From positions 1-64,000 of the forward strand of contig NZ_BOMB01000012.1 in the NCBI RefSeq assembly GCF_016861975.1: a stretch of 64,000 nt of DNA, written 5' to 3'. Origin of the DNA: Actinocatenispora rupis (lineage in GTDB: Bacteria; Actinomycetota; Actinomycetes; Mycobacteriales; Micromonosporaceae). Within the stretch, counting starts at the first letter, position 1; each line of letters opens with the position of its first letter. The notes below the pieces were generated by a model. It saw only the letters and a list, made by a program, of their open reading frames with translations. It had not been told where the DNA came from and did not search any database. Both the position numbers and the translations under genes were made by a program. This document shows positions 1 through 7,461 of this stretch, piece after piece.

Positions 1-18
1 CCTCCGGTCCTCGCTCAT
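1..18 (-). CDS. Possible first codons of a gene leaving the window on the left
   Basis: An ATG on the minus strand at 18-16 opens a frame that runs off the left edge. It is preceded by GGAGGG with a 5-nt spacer, a good ribosome binding site. Only six codons are visible, so no product can be named. It would follow the amidotransferase gene on the same strand. Confidence 0.35.
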
Positions 19-65
19 GCCAGCCCTCCGTCTTCGTCTCGGCGTGCCCGTCCGGTCCACGGCGG

Positions 66-806
66 TCACGAGCCGAGGAGGGGTAACTCGGTGCGCGCCG
101 ACGTACGGCCGGACACGAGGTCGGCGAAGCGGTGCGCGAACGGCCGCCAGGTCTCGGCGACGTCGGGCAGCGCCGCGGCGCACCGGGCGGTCAGGTCGGC
201 GGGGTCGGCGCCGGTCGCGGCGACGTCGGCGGATCCGGCGATCCAGCCGGCCAGCATGTCGGCGTCGCACTCGATGTGGAACTGCACCGCCCAGGCGCGG
301 TCGCCGTACCGGAAGGCCTGGTTGGGGTAGCTCGGCGAGGCGGCGAGCAGCACCGCGCCCTCGGGCAGTTCGACGATCTCGTCGTGGTGGAACTGGATCA
401 CGTCGGGCATCAGCGGTACGTCGGCGAACAGTACGTCGTTGTTCGCCGCGTCGCGCTTGGCGACGAGCCGCGGCCCCAGCTCCGGCCCGGCCTCGGCGCG
501 CGCCACGTACCCGCCGAGCGCGTTGGCCATGATCTGCGCGCCGAGGCAGATCGCCAGGGTCGGCACCTTCTGCCGTACGGCGGTGCGGAACAGGTTCTCC
601 TCCGCCGCGTACCAGGAGGTGTCGGGGAGGCCGCCGCCCAGCACCACGAGCCCCGCGTACCCGGAGAGGTCGCCGGCGGGCAGCTCCTCCCCGGCGTGCG
701 GCCGGATGACGGAAAGTTCCAGCCCGGCCTCGGTCAGCCACTCACCGAGGACGCGGACGTCGTCGGTCGGATCGTTCTCCACCACGAGCGTGCGTACAGT
801 CGTCAC
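66..806 (-). CDS. Class I glutamine amidotransferase-like protein (GMP-synthase-type GATase1)
   Basis: This 246-residue protein has the class I glutamine amidotransferase fold. The nucleophile Cys87 sits in LAICLGAQ, and His177 and Glu179 lie in AVQFHIE, so the triad is complete. It has no synthetase domain, so it is a stand-alone glutaminase-like enzyme of the kind usually annotated 'type 1 glutamine amidotransferase'; the acceptor substrate is unknown. I chose the GTG at 806 because a TAGCCT -10 box lies 7 nt upstream, fitting a leaderless transcript. The frame is open to 884, and an alternative GTG lies at 812. Downstream is a possible partial gene; upstream is a WYL regulator on the same strand. 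Confidence 0.85.
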   Translation of the reverse strand: MTTVRTLVVENDPTDDVRVLGEWLTEAGLELSVIRPHAGEELPAGDLSGYAGLVVLGGGLPDTSWYAAEENLFRTAVRQKVPTLAICLGAQIMANALGGYVARAEAGPELGPRLVAKRDAANNDVLFADVPLMPDVIQFHHDEIVELPEGAVLLAASPSYPNQAFRYGDRAWAVQFHIECDADMLAGWIAGSADVAATGADPADLTARCAAALPDVAETWRPFAHRFADLVSGRTSARTELPLLGS

Positions 807-813
807 GCTCACG

Positions 814-819
814 AGGCTA
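814..819 (-). promoter_or_regulatory. Candidate -10 box (TAGCCT) of a leaderless amidotransferase transcript
   Basis: TAGCCT on the minus strand lies 7 nt before the GTG at 806. The same arrangement precedes several other genes in this window. Confidence 0.5.
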
Positions 820-908
820 TCGATCCCCACCCGCGGCCGGTCCGCGGACCGCGGGTGGAAACCGACACACTCGGCCGTGCACACGGCCGCTCGTTCGACG
901 GAAACGGC

Positions 909-1610
909 TCAGACGGCGGAGAGTCGGCGCACCACTTGCTCCGGAATGTCCAGCGCCGGCAGATCGCGGCGGGCGGGCACGTGCTCGGTGCCCAGCCGCG
1001 CGTGCCGGATCCGGTCGATCCGGAACGCGCGGACGTCGTGCCGCAGCCGGCACCACGCCAGCAGCAGCCAGTGCTCGCGGGCGCCGACGAAGCCGATCGG
1101 CTCGACGGTGCGGTGGCTGAGCCGGCCGCGGCGGTCCGCGTAGTCGAGGTCGAGGACGCGCTCGGCGGTGAGCGCCTCCTGCAACACCACCGGTACGGCC
1201 GGGAACTGGCCGGCGGTCTCGACCTCGATGCCGGCGTGCGCGGCGACCGCCTCGGCGGCGGCACCGGTCACCCCCGGGTACCGCGCGCGCAGCTTGTCCA
1301 GTACACCGTCGGCGGCCTGCTGGAACGGGGTGCCCGCCAGCCGGGACAGGGCGACCGCGAGCGCGACGGCCTCCTCCGGCGTGACCGACATCGGGGGCAG
1401 GTCGCGGGCGGTCGCGTCCACCGCGAACCCACCCTCCGGTCCAGGTACGGCATAGACCGGGACACCGCTGGCGGCGAGCGCTGCCGTGTCGCGCTCGATG
1501 GTGCGCACGCTCACCGCGAAACGCTCGGCGAGCTGGCGCGTGGTGCGCGGCGACGGTGCCGCGGCACGAAGTTCGTCGACGAGTGCATGGAGTCGTTCGG
1601 TCCGGTTCAT
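909..1610 (-). CDS. WYL-domain transcriptional regulator (HTH_11 + WYL, YafY/PafC-like)
   Basis: This 233-residue protein has an N-terminal winged helix (about residues 1-60, recognition region AERFAVSVRTIERDTAAL) followed by a WYL-type ligand-sensing domain (about 100-215, with LDLDYADRRG and LLAWCRLRHDVRAFRIDRI). Such regulators are usually local repressors or activators that sense nucleotides or small ligands. The ATG at 1610 fits the fold and follows a TACTGT -10 box by 6 nt, so it is probably leaderless. An 8-bp inverted repeat straddles this promoter and start codon, suggesting autoregulation. The target gene is not obvious; the amidotransferase lies downstream. Confidence 0.88.
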   Translation of the reverse strand: MNRTERLHALVDELRAAAPSPRTTRQLAERFAVSVRTIERDTAALAASGVPVYAVPGPEGGFAVDATARDLPPMSVTPEEAVALAVALSRLAGTPFQQAADGVLDKLRARYPGVTGAAAEAVAAHAGIEVETAGQFPAVPVVLQEALTAERVLDLDYADRRGRLSHRTVEPIGFVGAREHWLLLAWCRLRHDVRAFRIDRIRHARLGTEHVPARRDLPALDIPEQVVRRLSAV

Positions 1611-1636
1611 ACCCAGACAGTACGACCGGGGTATGA
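1607..1636. promoter_or_regulatory. Candidate operator: TCATACCC-N14-GGGTATGA around the WYL regulator promoter
   Basis: TCATACCC at 1607-1614 and GGGTATGA at 1629-1636 are perfect 8-bp inverted arms, 22 bp centre to centre, about two helical turns. They flank the TACTGT -10 box (minus strand, 1622-1617) and overlap the ATG at 1610. This is the layout of an autoregulatory site. Confidence 0.55.
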
Positions 1637-1746
1637 CACTTTCGCCGTCCGCGGACCCGCCCGTCCGGTCCCGTACCGGACGGGCCGAACGCGACCGCTT
1701 CGCGCACCGGATCCCCGGCACCACACGGGAATCCGGCCTCCGGCTG

Positions 1747-2064
1747 TTACTCCGGGCGCAGCGCGACGGCGAAGCTGACGTTGCCGTTCTGGTCGACCTC
1801 GGCGTCCAGCGCCTTGTCGTCCAGGTACGCCGCGGCGCCGGACTCCAGGAACAGCCGCGCGCCGTCCGCGTCGAGCACCTGGTCGCCCGACTCGGGCGCC
1901 TGGGTGACGGCCAACGTCAGCGCGTGCGCGTCGTCGGGTACCGCCTCGGCGGTGTCGTCCGGCACGGTGTCAGCGGCGATCCGCAGGCCGGCGCCGGTCG
2001 GGTCGCCGGTCTGCTCGGTCAGGGTGCGGATGACGGCCACCGCGTTCTCGGTCAGGGCGAGCAC
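1747..2064 (-). CDS. HesB/IscA-like small protein lacking all cysteines
   Basis: This 105-residue protein has the A-type Fe-S carrier fold pattern: LTENAVAVIRTL at the start, GAGLRI in the middle, and a C-terminal FLESGAAAYLDDKALDAEVDQNGNVSFAV segment. True IscA proteins bind iron-sulfur clusters with three cysteines. This copy has none, and the usual CGCGxSF end is replaced by NVSFAV, so cluster binding in the classical manner is unlikely. Comparable cysteine-free relatives occur in actinobacteria. The GTG at 2064 has a GAGGAG binding site 6 nt upstream; the open frame to 2112 lacks support. Function unknown. Confidence 0.75.
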   Translation of the reverse strand: MLALTENAVAVIRTLTEQTGDPTGAGLRIAADTVPDDTAEAVPDDAHALTLAVTQAPESGDQVLDADGARLFLESGAAAYLDDKALDAEVDQNGNVSFAVALRPE

Positions 2065-2190
2065 TCGACTCTCCTCACGTGGGTTCGGCCAATCCACCCA
2101 CCCTGACTCCACCTGCCGGTATCGGCAACCGGAAGCGTCCGAAACCAGCCCCGCGGCCGAGCCGGAAACCGTTGCGGCGCAAGCGATACC

Positions 2191-2673
2191 TCAGGCGGCG
2201 GCCGAGTTTCGCCGGGCCACCGCGTACCGTACGACGGCGTGCAGGACCTCGCGGGCGGGCCGCGACCGGTCGGATTCGGTCAACAGCACCGGAACCTCCG
2301 GGCCCACCGACAGCGCCTCGCGCACCTCACCCAGCTCGTACCGGTCGGCGTTGGCGACGGCGACGAGGTGCGGCAGGCCGCGCGCCGCCGCGTAGTCCAG
2401 GGCGGCGAAGCTGTCCCGCAGCCGCCCCGCGTCGGCGAGCACGAGCGCGGCGACCGCGCCCCGGGACAGCGCGTCCCACATGAACCAGTACCGGTGCTGC
2501 GCGGGCATTCCGTACAGGTGCACGGAGACGCGGTCGGTCACCGCGCACCGCCCGTACGGCAGGACCGCGGCGCCGCCCTCCCCGTCGGACACCAGCCCGA
2601 CGAACGACGACCCCACCGCGCGCCCGCCCAACACCACGACCTTCAACGGGTACGCACACCGACCAGCGTCCAC
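2191..2673 (-). CDS. GTPase-like protein of the actinobacterial conservon (CvnD/MglA-like) type, degenerate nucleotide site
   Basis: The sequence follows the small ATP/GTP-binding proteins of Streptomyces conservons: VVVLGG start, then HLYGMPAQHRYWFMWDALSRGAVAALVLAD, a GLPHLVAVANADRY G4-like stretch, and EVPVLLTESDRSRPAREVL. The P-loop reads GGRAVGSSF, so the Walker A lysine is replaced by serine, and the G4 motif is NADR rather than NKxD. Nucleotide binding may be lost or altered. The usual partners (sensor kinase, roadblock protein, DUF742 protein) are absent; it stands alone between the HesB-like gene and the LLM fusion. Start is uncertain: GTG at 2673 (chosen) or TTG at 2646. Confidence 0.65.
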   Translation of the reverse strand: MDAGRCAYPLKVVVLGGRAVGSSFVGLVSDGEGGAAVLPYGRCAVTDRVSVHLYGMPAQHRYWFMWDALSRGAVAALVLADAGRLRDSFAALDYAAARGLPHLVAVANADRYELGEVREALSVGPEVPVLLTESDRSRPAREVLHAVVRYAVARRNSAAA

Positions 2674-2761
2674 CAGGCCCCCCGACCTCGGTTCGTCACA
2701 CACCCTGCGTACAACGGACGAGCGGGCGGTTCGGTGATGTGCGGGGTCACCCGGTGGGCGG

Positions 2762-4438
2762 TCACACCGGCAGCCGCAGCCGGGCGAGCGGCTCGACGAG
2801 CTCCCGCTCCTCGTACGACAGGTGCGACAGCAACGCGTCGGCGAGCAGGTCGGCCGCGGCGGACAGCGCGTCGATCCGGGCCGGGTCGTGCAGGGTGGCG
2901 ACGAGCGCGGCGTCGATCCGGTCCAGCAGGCCGGCAATCGCGTGGTGCTCCGACTCCAACCGGTCGAGTACCGGCGCCAGCCGCGGATCGCGCCGCCGCA
3001 GGTGCGGGAACAGCGACTCGTCCTCGATCGTGTGGTGCACCGCCAGGACCCGGCAGTAGCTCTCGCAGTACGCCCCGAGCGTCCAGTTGTTCTGCCGCAT
3101 GGTCAGCGTGTTCAGGTGCGAGCGGGCCGCACCCGCCGACAGCGAACCGTCCGCCACCTGCCGCACCATGCCGAGCAGCTCCGTCAGCTCGCCGCGCAGG
3201 TGGTCGTGGATGTCGATCAGGTGCCGGGCGTGCGTCCGGCCGTCCGGCGCGTACCGCACGGTCGGATCCGGCGCCGGCCCGGTCGGCCGCTCCGCCTCGT
3301 CCCACAGCGTCTCGGTCGAGCGCCGCGGCACGTCGTCCGCCGTCGGCACCACCCCCGGCACCACGCCGGCCACCTCGCGCACCCCGGAATCCCTTGGTAC
3401 GCCTGGCTCAGCGGCCCGGTCGGTGGCCCTGCCGGGTGACGTGGCACCGCCGGATGGCATGGCGCTGCCGGATTGCGTGGCGTTGTCGCGTGGCGTGGCA
3501 CCGTCGGGTGGCGTTGCGGTGCCGGGTGGCGTTGCGGTGCCGGGCTGGGCGGGTGGTGCGGCGCGTTCGGCGGCGACCAGGGCGCGGACGGCGGGCGCCA
3601 CCTCCTCGGCGTACCGGCGGAGGTCGGTGTCGTTGCCGACGGCGAGGACGAAGCCGCTGACGCCCTCGGACAGGGCCAGCTCGGCGAGCTGCTCGGCCCA
3701 CACCGCGGGCGGCCCGGCGAACCAGCCGCCGTCGCCGTCGAACGAGCCGGACACGTTGTACAGCCGGCGGATCGCGCCCGGGTCACGGCCGGCGTCGGCG
3801 GCGGCCTTGTCGATGACCGCGTTCATCGCGGCCAGCTCCTCGGGCGCGGCGTACCCGTACGACGGGAGCCAGCCGTCGGCGAGCCGCCCCGTCAGCTCCA
3901 ACATCCGCCTCTTGTACGCCCCGAGCCAGATGCCGATGTCGTGCGCCGGCGTCGGACCGGGTCGCGCGCCGGCCAGCCGGTAGTGCTCGCCGTCTACCGT
4001 ACGCGCCGGGCCCGGCGTCCACAGCGCGCGAACCACGGCGATCGCTTCGGCAAGCGCCGCAACGGATTCCGCTGCCGTACGCCGCGGTCCGCCCAGGGCC
4101 GCCACACCGTCCGGGAACGCGCCGGCGCCGAGCCCCAGCTCGACCCGTCCGCCGGTCAGTACGTCCAGGCTCGCGGCGGCGCGGGCCAGCACGGCGGGCG
4201 GCCGCAGCGGCAGGTTCGCCACGTTCGGAAAGACCCGGACCCGCTCGGTACGCGCCGCCACCACCGACAGCAGCGTCCACACGTCCAGGAACGCCGGCTG
4301 GTACGGATGGTCCTGCGCGCTCACCAGGTCCAGCCCGAGCCGGTCGGCCAGCCGCGCCAGCTCCACCACCGCGTCGGCGGACTCCGCCGCCGGCGGCACG
4401 AAGACCCCGAACTCCAGCTCGTGACCGTAGTCGGGCAC
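2762..4438 (-). CDS. LLM-class F420/flavin-dependent oxidoreductase fused to a C-terminal hemerythrin (HHE) domain
   Basis: In this 558-residue protein, residues about 1-292 are a luciferase-like TIM barrel (GVFVPPAAES start, LVSAQDHPYQ, GRVELGLGAGAF, IWLGAYKRRMLELTGRLADGWLPS), as in actinobacterial F420-dependent oxidoreductases. A low-complexity linker (about 295-395) follows; part of it is built of six-residue units coded by 18-bp tandem repeats. Residues about 400-558 form a hemerythrin-type four-helix domain with iron-ligand patterns HLIDIHDHL, HHTIEDESLFPHL, ESEHHAIAGLL and HLSYEERELVEPL. The fusion suggests an oxidoreductase coupled to oxygen, NO or redox sensing. It is divergent from a MarR gene with a perfect palindrome between them. 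The substrate is unknown. Confidence 0.88.
   Translation of the reverse strand: MPDYGHELEFGVFVPPAAESADAVVELARLADRLGLDLVSAQDHPYQPAFLDVWTLLSVVAARTERVRVFPNVANLPLRPPAVLARAAASLDVLTGGRVELGLGAGAFPDGVAALGGPRRTAAESVAALAEAIAVVRALWTPGPARTVDGEHYRLAGARPGPTPAHDIGIWLGAYKRRMLELTGRLADGWLPSYGYAAPEELAAMNAVIDKAAADAGRDPGAIRRLYNVSGSFDGDGGWFAGPPAVWAEQLAELALSEGVSGFVLAVGNDTDLRRYAEEVAPAVRALVAAERAAPPAQPGTATPPGTATPPDGATPRDNATQSGSAMPSGGATSPGRATDRAAEPGVPRDSGVREVAGVVPGVVPTADDVPRRSTETLWDEAERPTGPAPDPTVRYAPDGRTHARHLIDIHDHLRGELTELLGMVRQVADGSLSAGAARSHLNTLTMRQNNWTLGAYCESYCRVLAVHHTIEDESLFPHLRRRDPRLAPVLDRLESEHHAIAGLLDRIDAALVATLHDPARIDALSAAADLLADALLSHLSYEERELVEPLARLRLPV
3432..3539. repeat. Six 18-bp tandem repeats coding the linker of the LLM-HHE fusion
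   Basis: Six 18-bp units of the form CCGGGTGGCGTTGCGGTG, increasingly degenerate toward 3432, lie head to tail. They encode six-residue P/S-G-x-A-T-x units between the two enzyme domains. Divergence between units shows gradual decay after expansion. Confidence 0.85.
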
Positions 4439-4507
4439 CAGCCACCTCCCGCGCCGCGTCGACGCCCGCGTACCTCGGCGGGCCCGGTACAGTATGCCGC
4501 GCAGATG

Positions 4508-4522
4508 TTCTGTCCGACAGAA
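4508..4522. promoter_or_regulatory. Candidate MarR operator, perfect 15-bp palindrome
   Basis: TTCTGTCCGACAGAA has 7-bp arms (TTCTGTC/GACAGAA) around one central base. It lies between the divergent LLM-HHE and MarR start codons, close upstream of the MarR -10 box. Size and position fit a MarR dimer site controlling both genes. Confidence 0.6.
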
Positions 4523-4543
4523 GGTATGTCGTACCGCACACGC

Positions 4544-4549
4544 TAGGAT
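4544..4549 (+). promoter_or_regulatory. Candidate -10 box (TAGGAT) of the leaderless MarR gene
   Basis: TAGGAT ends 6 nt before the ATG at 4556, and no Shine-Dalgarno sequence is present, which fits leaderless transcription. Confidence 0.5.
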
Positions 4550-4555
4550 GGCGGC

Positions 4556-5095
4556 ATGGTGGCGTCACGTACCGGAAGCGGGGTCGAGGAGGACCTCGGC
4601 TGGGCCCTCGGCGTCGTCTTCCGCAGCTACGTCCGGGCCTCCGCGGCGGTCACCGACGGGATCCCCGGCGGGCACCGCGGATACCAGCTGCTCACCGCCG
4701 CGTGCGGCACACCACCCGCCACCCAGACCGCCATCGCCAGCCGGCTCGGCATCGACCGCACCGTCATGACGTACCTGCTCGACGACATGGAACACGCCGG
4801 CCTCGTCCGCCGCCGGCCCGACCCCGCCGACCGGCGTACCCGGCTCGTCGTCGCCACCCCGTCCGGCCGGCGCCGCCTCGCCCGCCTCGACGACGCCTTC
4901 CACACCCTCGAAACGCGCATCCTCGCCGGCCTGCCCGCCGCCGACCGTACCGCGCTGAAGTCGCTGCTGCGCCGGCTCGCCACCGCCCTCGACGCCGCCG
5001 ACCCCGTCGCCGACACCTGCACCGCCGTCGCCGACATCGCCGCCGCCACCGCGGCCCCCGTCACCCGCCGCACCTCCCCCCGCCCCACCCGCTGA
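4556..5095 (+). CDS. MarR-family transcriptional regulator
   Basis: This 179-residue protein has a central winged helix: TQTAIASRLGIDRTVMTYLLDDMEHAGLVRRRPDPADRRTRLV, including the family's DRR wing. Helices on both sides (about 15-45 and 115-150) would form the dimer interface. It is transcribed away from the LLM-HHE gene with a 15-bp palindrome between, so that gene is the likely target, with self-control. The ATG at 4556 is probably leaderless. The C-terminal tail is Thr/Ala/Pro-rich and probably disordered. The inducing ligand is unknown. Confidence 0.88.
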   Translation: MVASRTGSGVEEDLGWALGVVFRSYVRASAAVTDGIPGGHRGYQLLTAACGTPPATQTAIASRLGIDRTVMTYLLDDMEHAGLVRRRPDPADRRTRLVVATPSGRRRLARLDDAFHTLETRILAGLPAADRTALKSLLRRLATALDAADPVADTCTAVADIAAATAAPVTRRTSPRPTR

Positions 5096-5150
5096 CCCGC
5101 CGGTACCGTGAGCCGACGCTCCTGCGCGACGCGCACGCCGCCAAGCCGTC

Positions 5151-5525
5151 GAGCCAGGTGGGCGCCGTGCATCCACGAACCGGGCTGGCGTCCATGCCCT
5201 CGCCACTCTTTGCCCCGAACCCGCAGACACCTCACCGCGACCAGCGCACGGCCGGGAAACGCGACGGTTGAGCCAGGTCAACGACACCATGCCCCGTACG
5301 CATCCACGAACCGAGGCCCGTACCCATGGCTTCGCCGGCGTTCCCCAGAGGGTGCAGACACATCACCCGCGATCAGCGCACGGCCGAGAACCGCGACGGT
5401 TGAGCCAGGTCGGCGCCACGACGCCCCCCGGCGCATCCAGGAACCGAGGCTGGGGTCCATGCCTTCGCCGGCCCTTGCCCCGAGCACCCGTACGCATCAA
5501 GCGAACGTGCGCAGAGCCAGCGGTG
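5151..5525. repeat. Three direct tandem repeats of about 119-132 bp, intergenic
   Basis: Units begin with GAGCCAGGT at 5151, 5270 and 5402 (periods 119 and 132 bp). Shared blocks include GCATCCACGAACCG, CCATGCCCTCGCC-like and CAGCGCACGGCCG; units 1 and 2 both end in GCGACGGTT. Unit 3 decays after about 5490. No frame is conserved between copies and codon bias is lost, so I see no gene here. The repeats fill the gap between the MarR stop (5095) and the Hsp70 stop (5561). Confidence 0.85.
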
Positions 5526-5560
5526 CGTACCGGGCAGGAAACTCGGGCTGGGCCGGCCGG

Positions 5561-7354
5561 TCAGGCCGGTAGCGGGAGGGGGTGGGCGGTGAGGGCGCCG
5601 TGCGCGACGACGACCTCGGGCTGGTCGGTGACCGTGGCGGCCACGCCCAGTTCGCGGAGGATCCGGTCGGCGACCAGCGGCAGCCGGCTCGACCCACCGA
5701 CCAGTACGATGCCGGCCAGGTCGGGCGGCGCCACCCGGGCCGCGGCGAGTACCCCGTGGAGGGTGCGCATGGCGCGGTCGAGCAGGGGCCGGCAGAGGTC
5801 GTTCAGCTCGTCGCGGGTGAGGTGGACGCCGGGCTCGTACCCGGGGACGGGGAGCGGCGCGAGGCTCGTGCGGGACAGCATCTCCTTGGCCGCGCGGGCG
5901 TCGTCCCACAGCAGGCGCCGCGCCCGGAACTCCTCCGCCGTGCCGGGTGCGGTGAGGCGCGCCCACGCCGCCGGCGCCCGCTCGGCCACCGTACGGCCGA
6001 CGTGCCGGACGACGGCCTCGTCGATGTCGAGCCCGCCCAGGTCCTCGACCCCGTCGTACGCCACGACCTGGTAGCCGCCGTCGGCCGCCCGTACCGCCGC
6101 CACGTCCAGCGTGCCCGCGCCGAAGTCGAACACCACCAGCGTGCGCCCCGCCGCGACACCCTCCAACGCCGCGAACCGGTACGCCGCCGCCACCGGCTCA
6201 CTTACCACCCCCGCCACCGGCAGCCCGGCCCGCCGCGCCGCCGCCACCAGCAGGCCCTGCCGCCGCCGACCCCACGCCGCCGGGTACGTCAGTACCGTCT
6301 CCGGCACCCGCCCCACCACCCGCCGCGCCTCGTCCGCGACCCGGCCCAGCACCGCCGCCACCACCTCGACCACCGGGTACTCCCGGCCGCCGAGCAGCAC
6401 GCTCGTGTCGTCGATGCGGCGCTTCGGGTTCGGCTCGAAGCCGGCCGGGTCCAGCCGCGCCAGGTGCGCCGCGTCCCGCCCGGCCACCAGCGCACCCGAA
6501 CGGTCCGCGTACACCGCCGACGACAGCAGCGGCATCCCGTCGAACAGCAGCACCCGCTCCCCGTCCGACAGCGCCGCCACCGTGTTGTACGTCCCGAAGT
6601 CCACCGCCAACCGCGCCGCTCCGGCCGCCGGTACGGGTGCGGCCGGGGCCGGGCCCGCCGGTGCTGGGGCGGCCGGCGTCGTCGCTGCCGGGGCAGGCCC
6701 ACCCGGGAACACCGACGCCGATCCTGACGCTCCGGGGGCCGTCGCTGCCGGGGCAGGCCCAGCCGGGAACGCTGACGCGGGTCCTAGTGCTTCGGGGGCC
6801 GTCGGTGCCGGGGCAGGCTCCGGCGGGAACACTGACGCGGGTCCTGGTGCCCCGGGAGTCGTCGGTGCCGGGGCAGGCCCAGCCGGGAACGCCGGTGCGG
6901 GCGCGGGTCCTGGTGCCGCCGACGCTGGCTCCACCGGGTCGGGTCCGGGCGGGAACGCCGATGCCGTGGTGGGTTGCGACGACGTGGGTGCCGGGGCGAG
7001 CGGCCCCGCGTGGTACCCGGGCGGTGCCGGCCAGTCGGACGGTGGCGGGACGGCCGGTCCGGTCGGCCGCCGGTACGCCTCGTCCGGTAGCTGGGGCGCC
7101 GCGTCGCGCATCGGCACCGGGGCACCGGTGCCGGAGCTGGTCGCCGCACGCCGTTCCCGCCGCGACCGCTCGATGCGCCAGGTCACGACGATCGCGGCGA
7201 GCGCGAGCACCACCAGCGCCGCGGCCGCGACGTAACTCGCCACCGTCGCCCGCAGGTCGGCACCCGTCGCGGTCGGCGTCGTCGTGGCCACCAGCAGACC
7301 CGCGACCACCAGCAACACGACCGCCACGAACCGGACGACACGCACGCTGCACAC
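5561..7354 (-). CDS. Membrane-anchored Hsp70 ATPase-domain protein with Pro/Ala linker
   Basis: This 597-residue protein begins with two hydrophobic segments (about 8-26 and 40-59), then a Pro/Ala-rich region (about 100-245), then an Hsp70 nucleotide-binding domain to the end. Phosphate-1 is AVDFGTYNTVAA (about residue 249), phosphate-2 is VFDFGAGTLDVAAV and the adenosine motif is IVLVGGSSRLPLV. There is no peptide-binding domain or lid, so it is not a canonical DnaK. Part of the linker is encoded by 60-bp tandem repeats. It lies 107 bp downstream of the mycosin gene on the same strand and may be cotranscribed. Start GTG at 7354 follows GAAGGGC. An ATP-driven role at the membrane next to secretion proteins is my inference. 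Confidence 0.85.
   Translation of the reverse strand: MCSVRVVRFVAVVLLVVAGLLVATTTPTATGADLRATVASYVAAAALVVLALAAIVVTWRIERSRRERRAATSSGTGAPVPMRDAAPQLPDEAYRRPTGPAVPPPSDWPAPPGYHAGPLAPAPTSSQPTTASAFPPGPDPVEPASAAPGPAPAPAFPAGPAPAPTTPGAPGPASVFPPEPAPAPTAPEALGPASAFPAGPAPAATAPGASGSASVFPGGPAPAATTPAAPAPAGPAPAAPVPAAGAARLAVDFGTYNTVAALSDGERVLLFDGMPLLSSAVYADRSGALVAGRDAAHLARLDPAGFEPNPKRRIDDTSVLLGGREYPVVEVVAAVLGRVADEARRVVGRVPETVLTYPAAWGRRRQGLLVAAARRAGLPVAGVVSEPVAAAYRFAALEGVAAGRTLVVFDFGAGTLDVAAVRAADGGYQVVAYDGVEDLGGLDIDEAVVRHVGRTVAERAPAAWARLTAPGTAEEFRARRLLWDDARAAKEMLSRTSLAPLPVPGYEPGVHLTRDELNDLCRPLLDRAMRTLHGVLAAARVAPPDLAGIVLVGGSSRLPLVADRILRELGVAATVTDQPEVVVAHGALTAHPLPLPA
6681..6920. repeat. Four 60-bp tandem repeats within the Hsp70-protein linker
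   Basis: Blocks beginning GTCGSTGCCGGGGCAGG recur exactly every 60 bp at 6681, 6741, 6801 and 6861. They encode 20-residue units rich in Pro and Ala with a recurring PASxFP core. Weaker related sequence extends on both sides. This is a coding minisatellite. Confidence 0.88.
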
Positions 7355-7461
7355 AGCCCTTCGCTACACGCTTCGACGGGTCCGGCGGCGTCTCGGCTCC
7401 GCCGGCCCGCACATCGTGCCATCCCCCGTCATCCGGACAATCAGTCCGCGAACGCGGCGGG

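Noticed and set aside
5108-5572. 154-codon frame through the 119-132 bp repeats
   Set aside because: Repeat unit lengths are not multiples of three in a common frame, so successive units are read differently, against a coding role.
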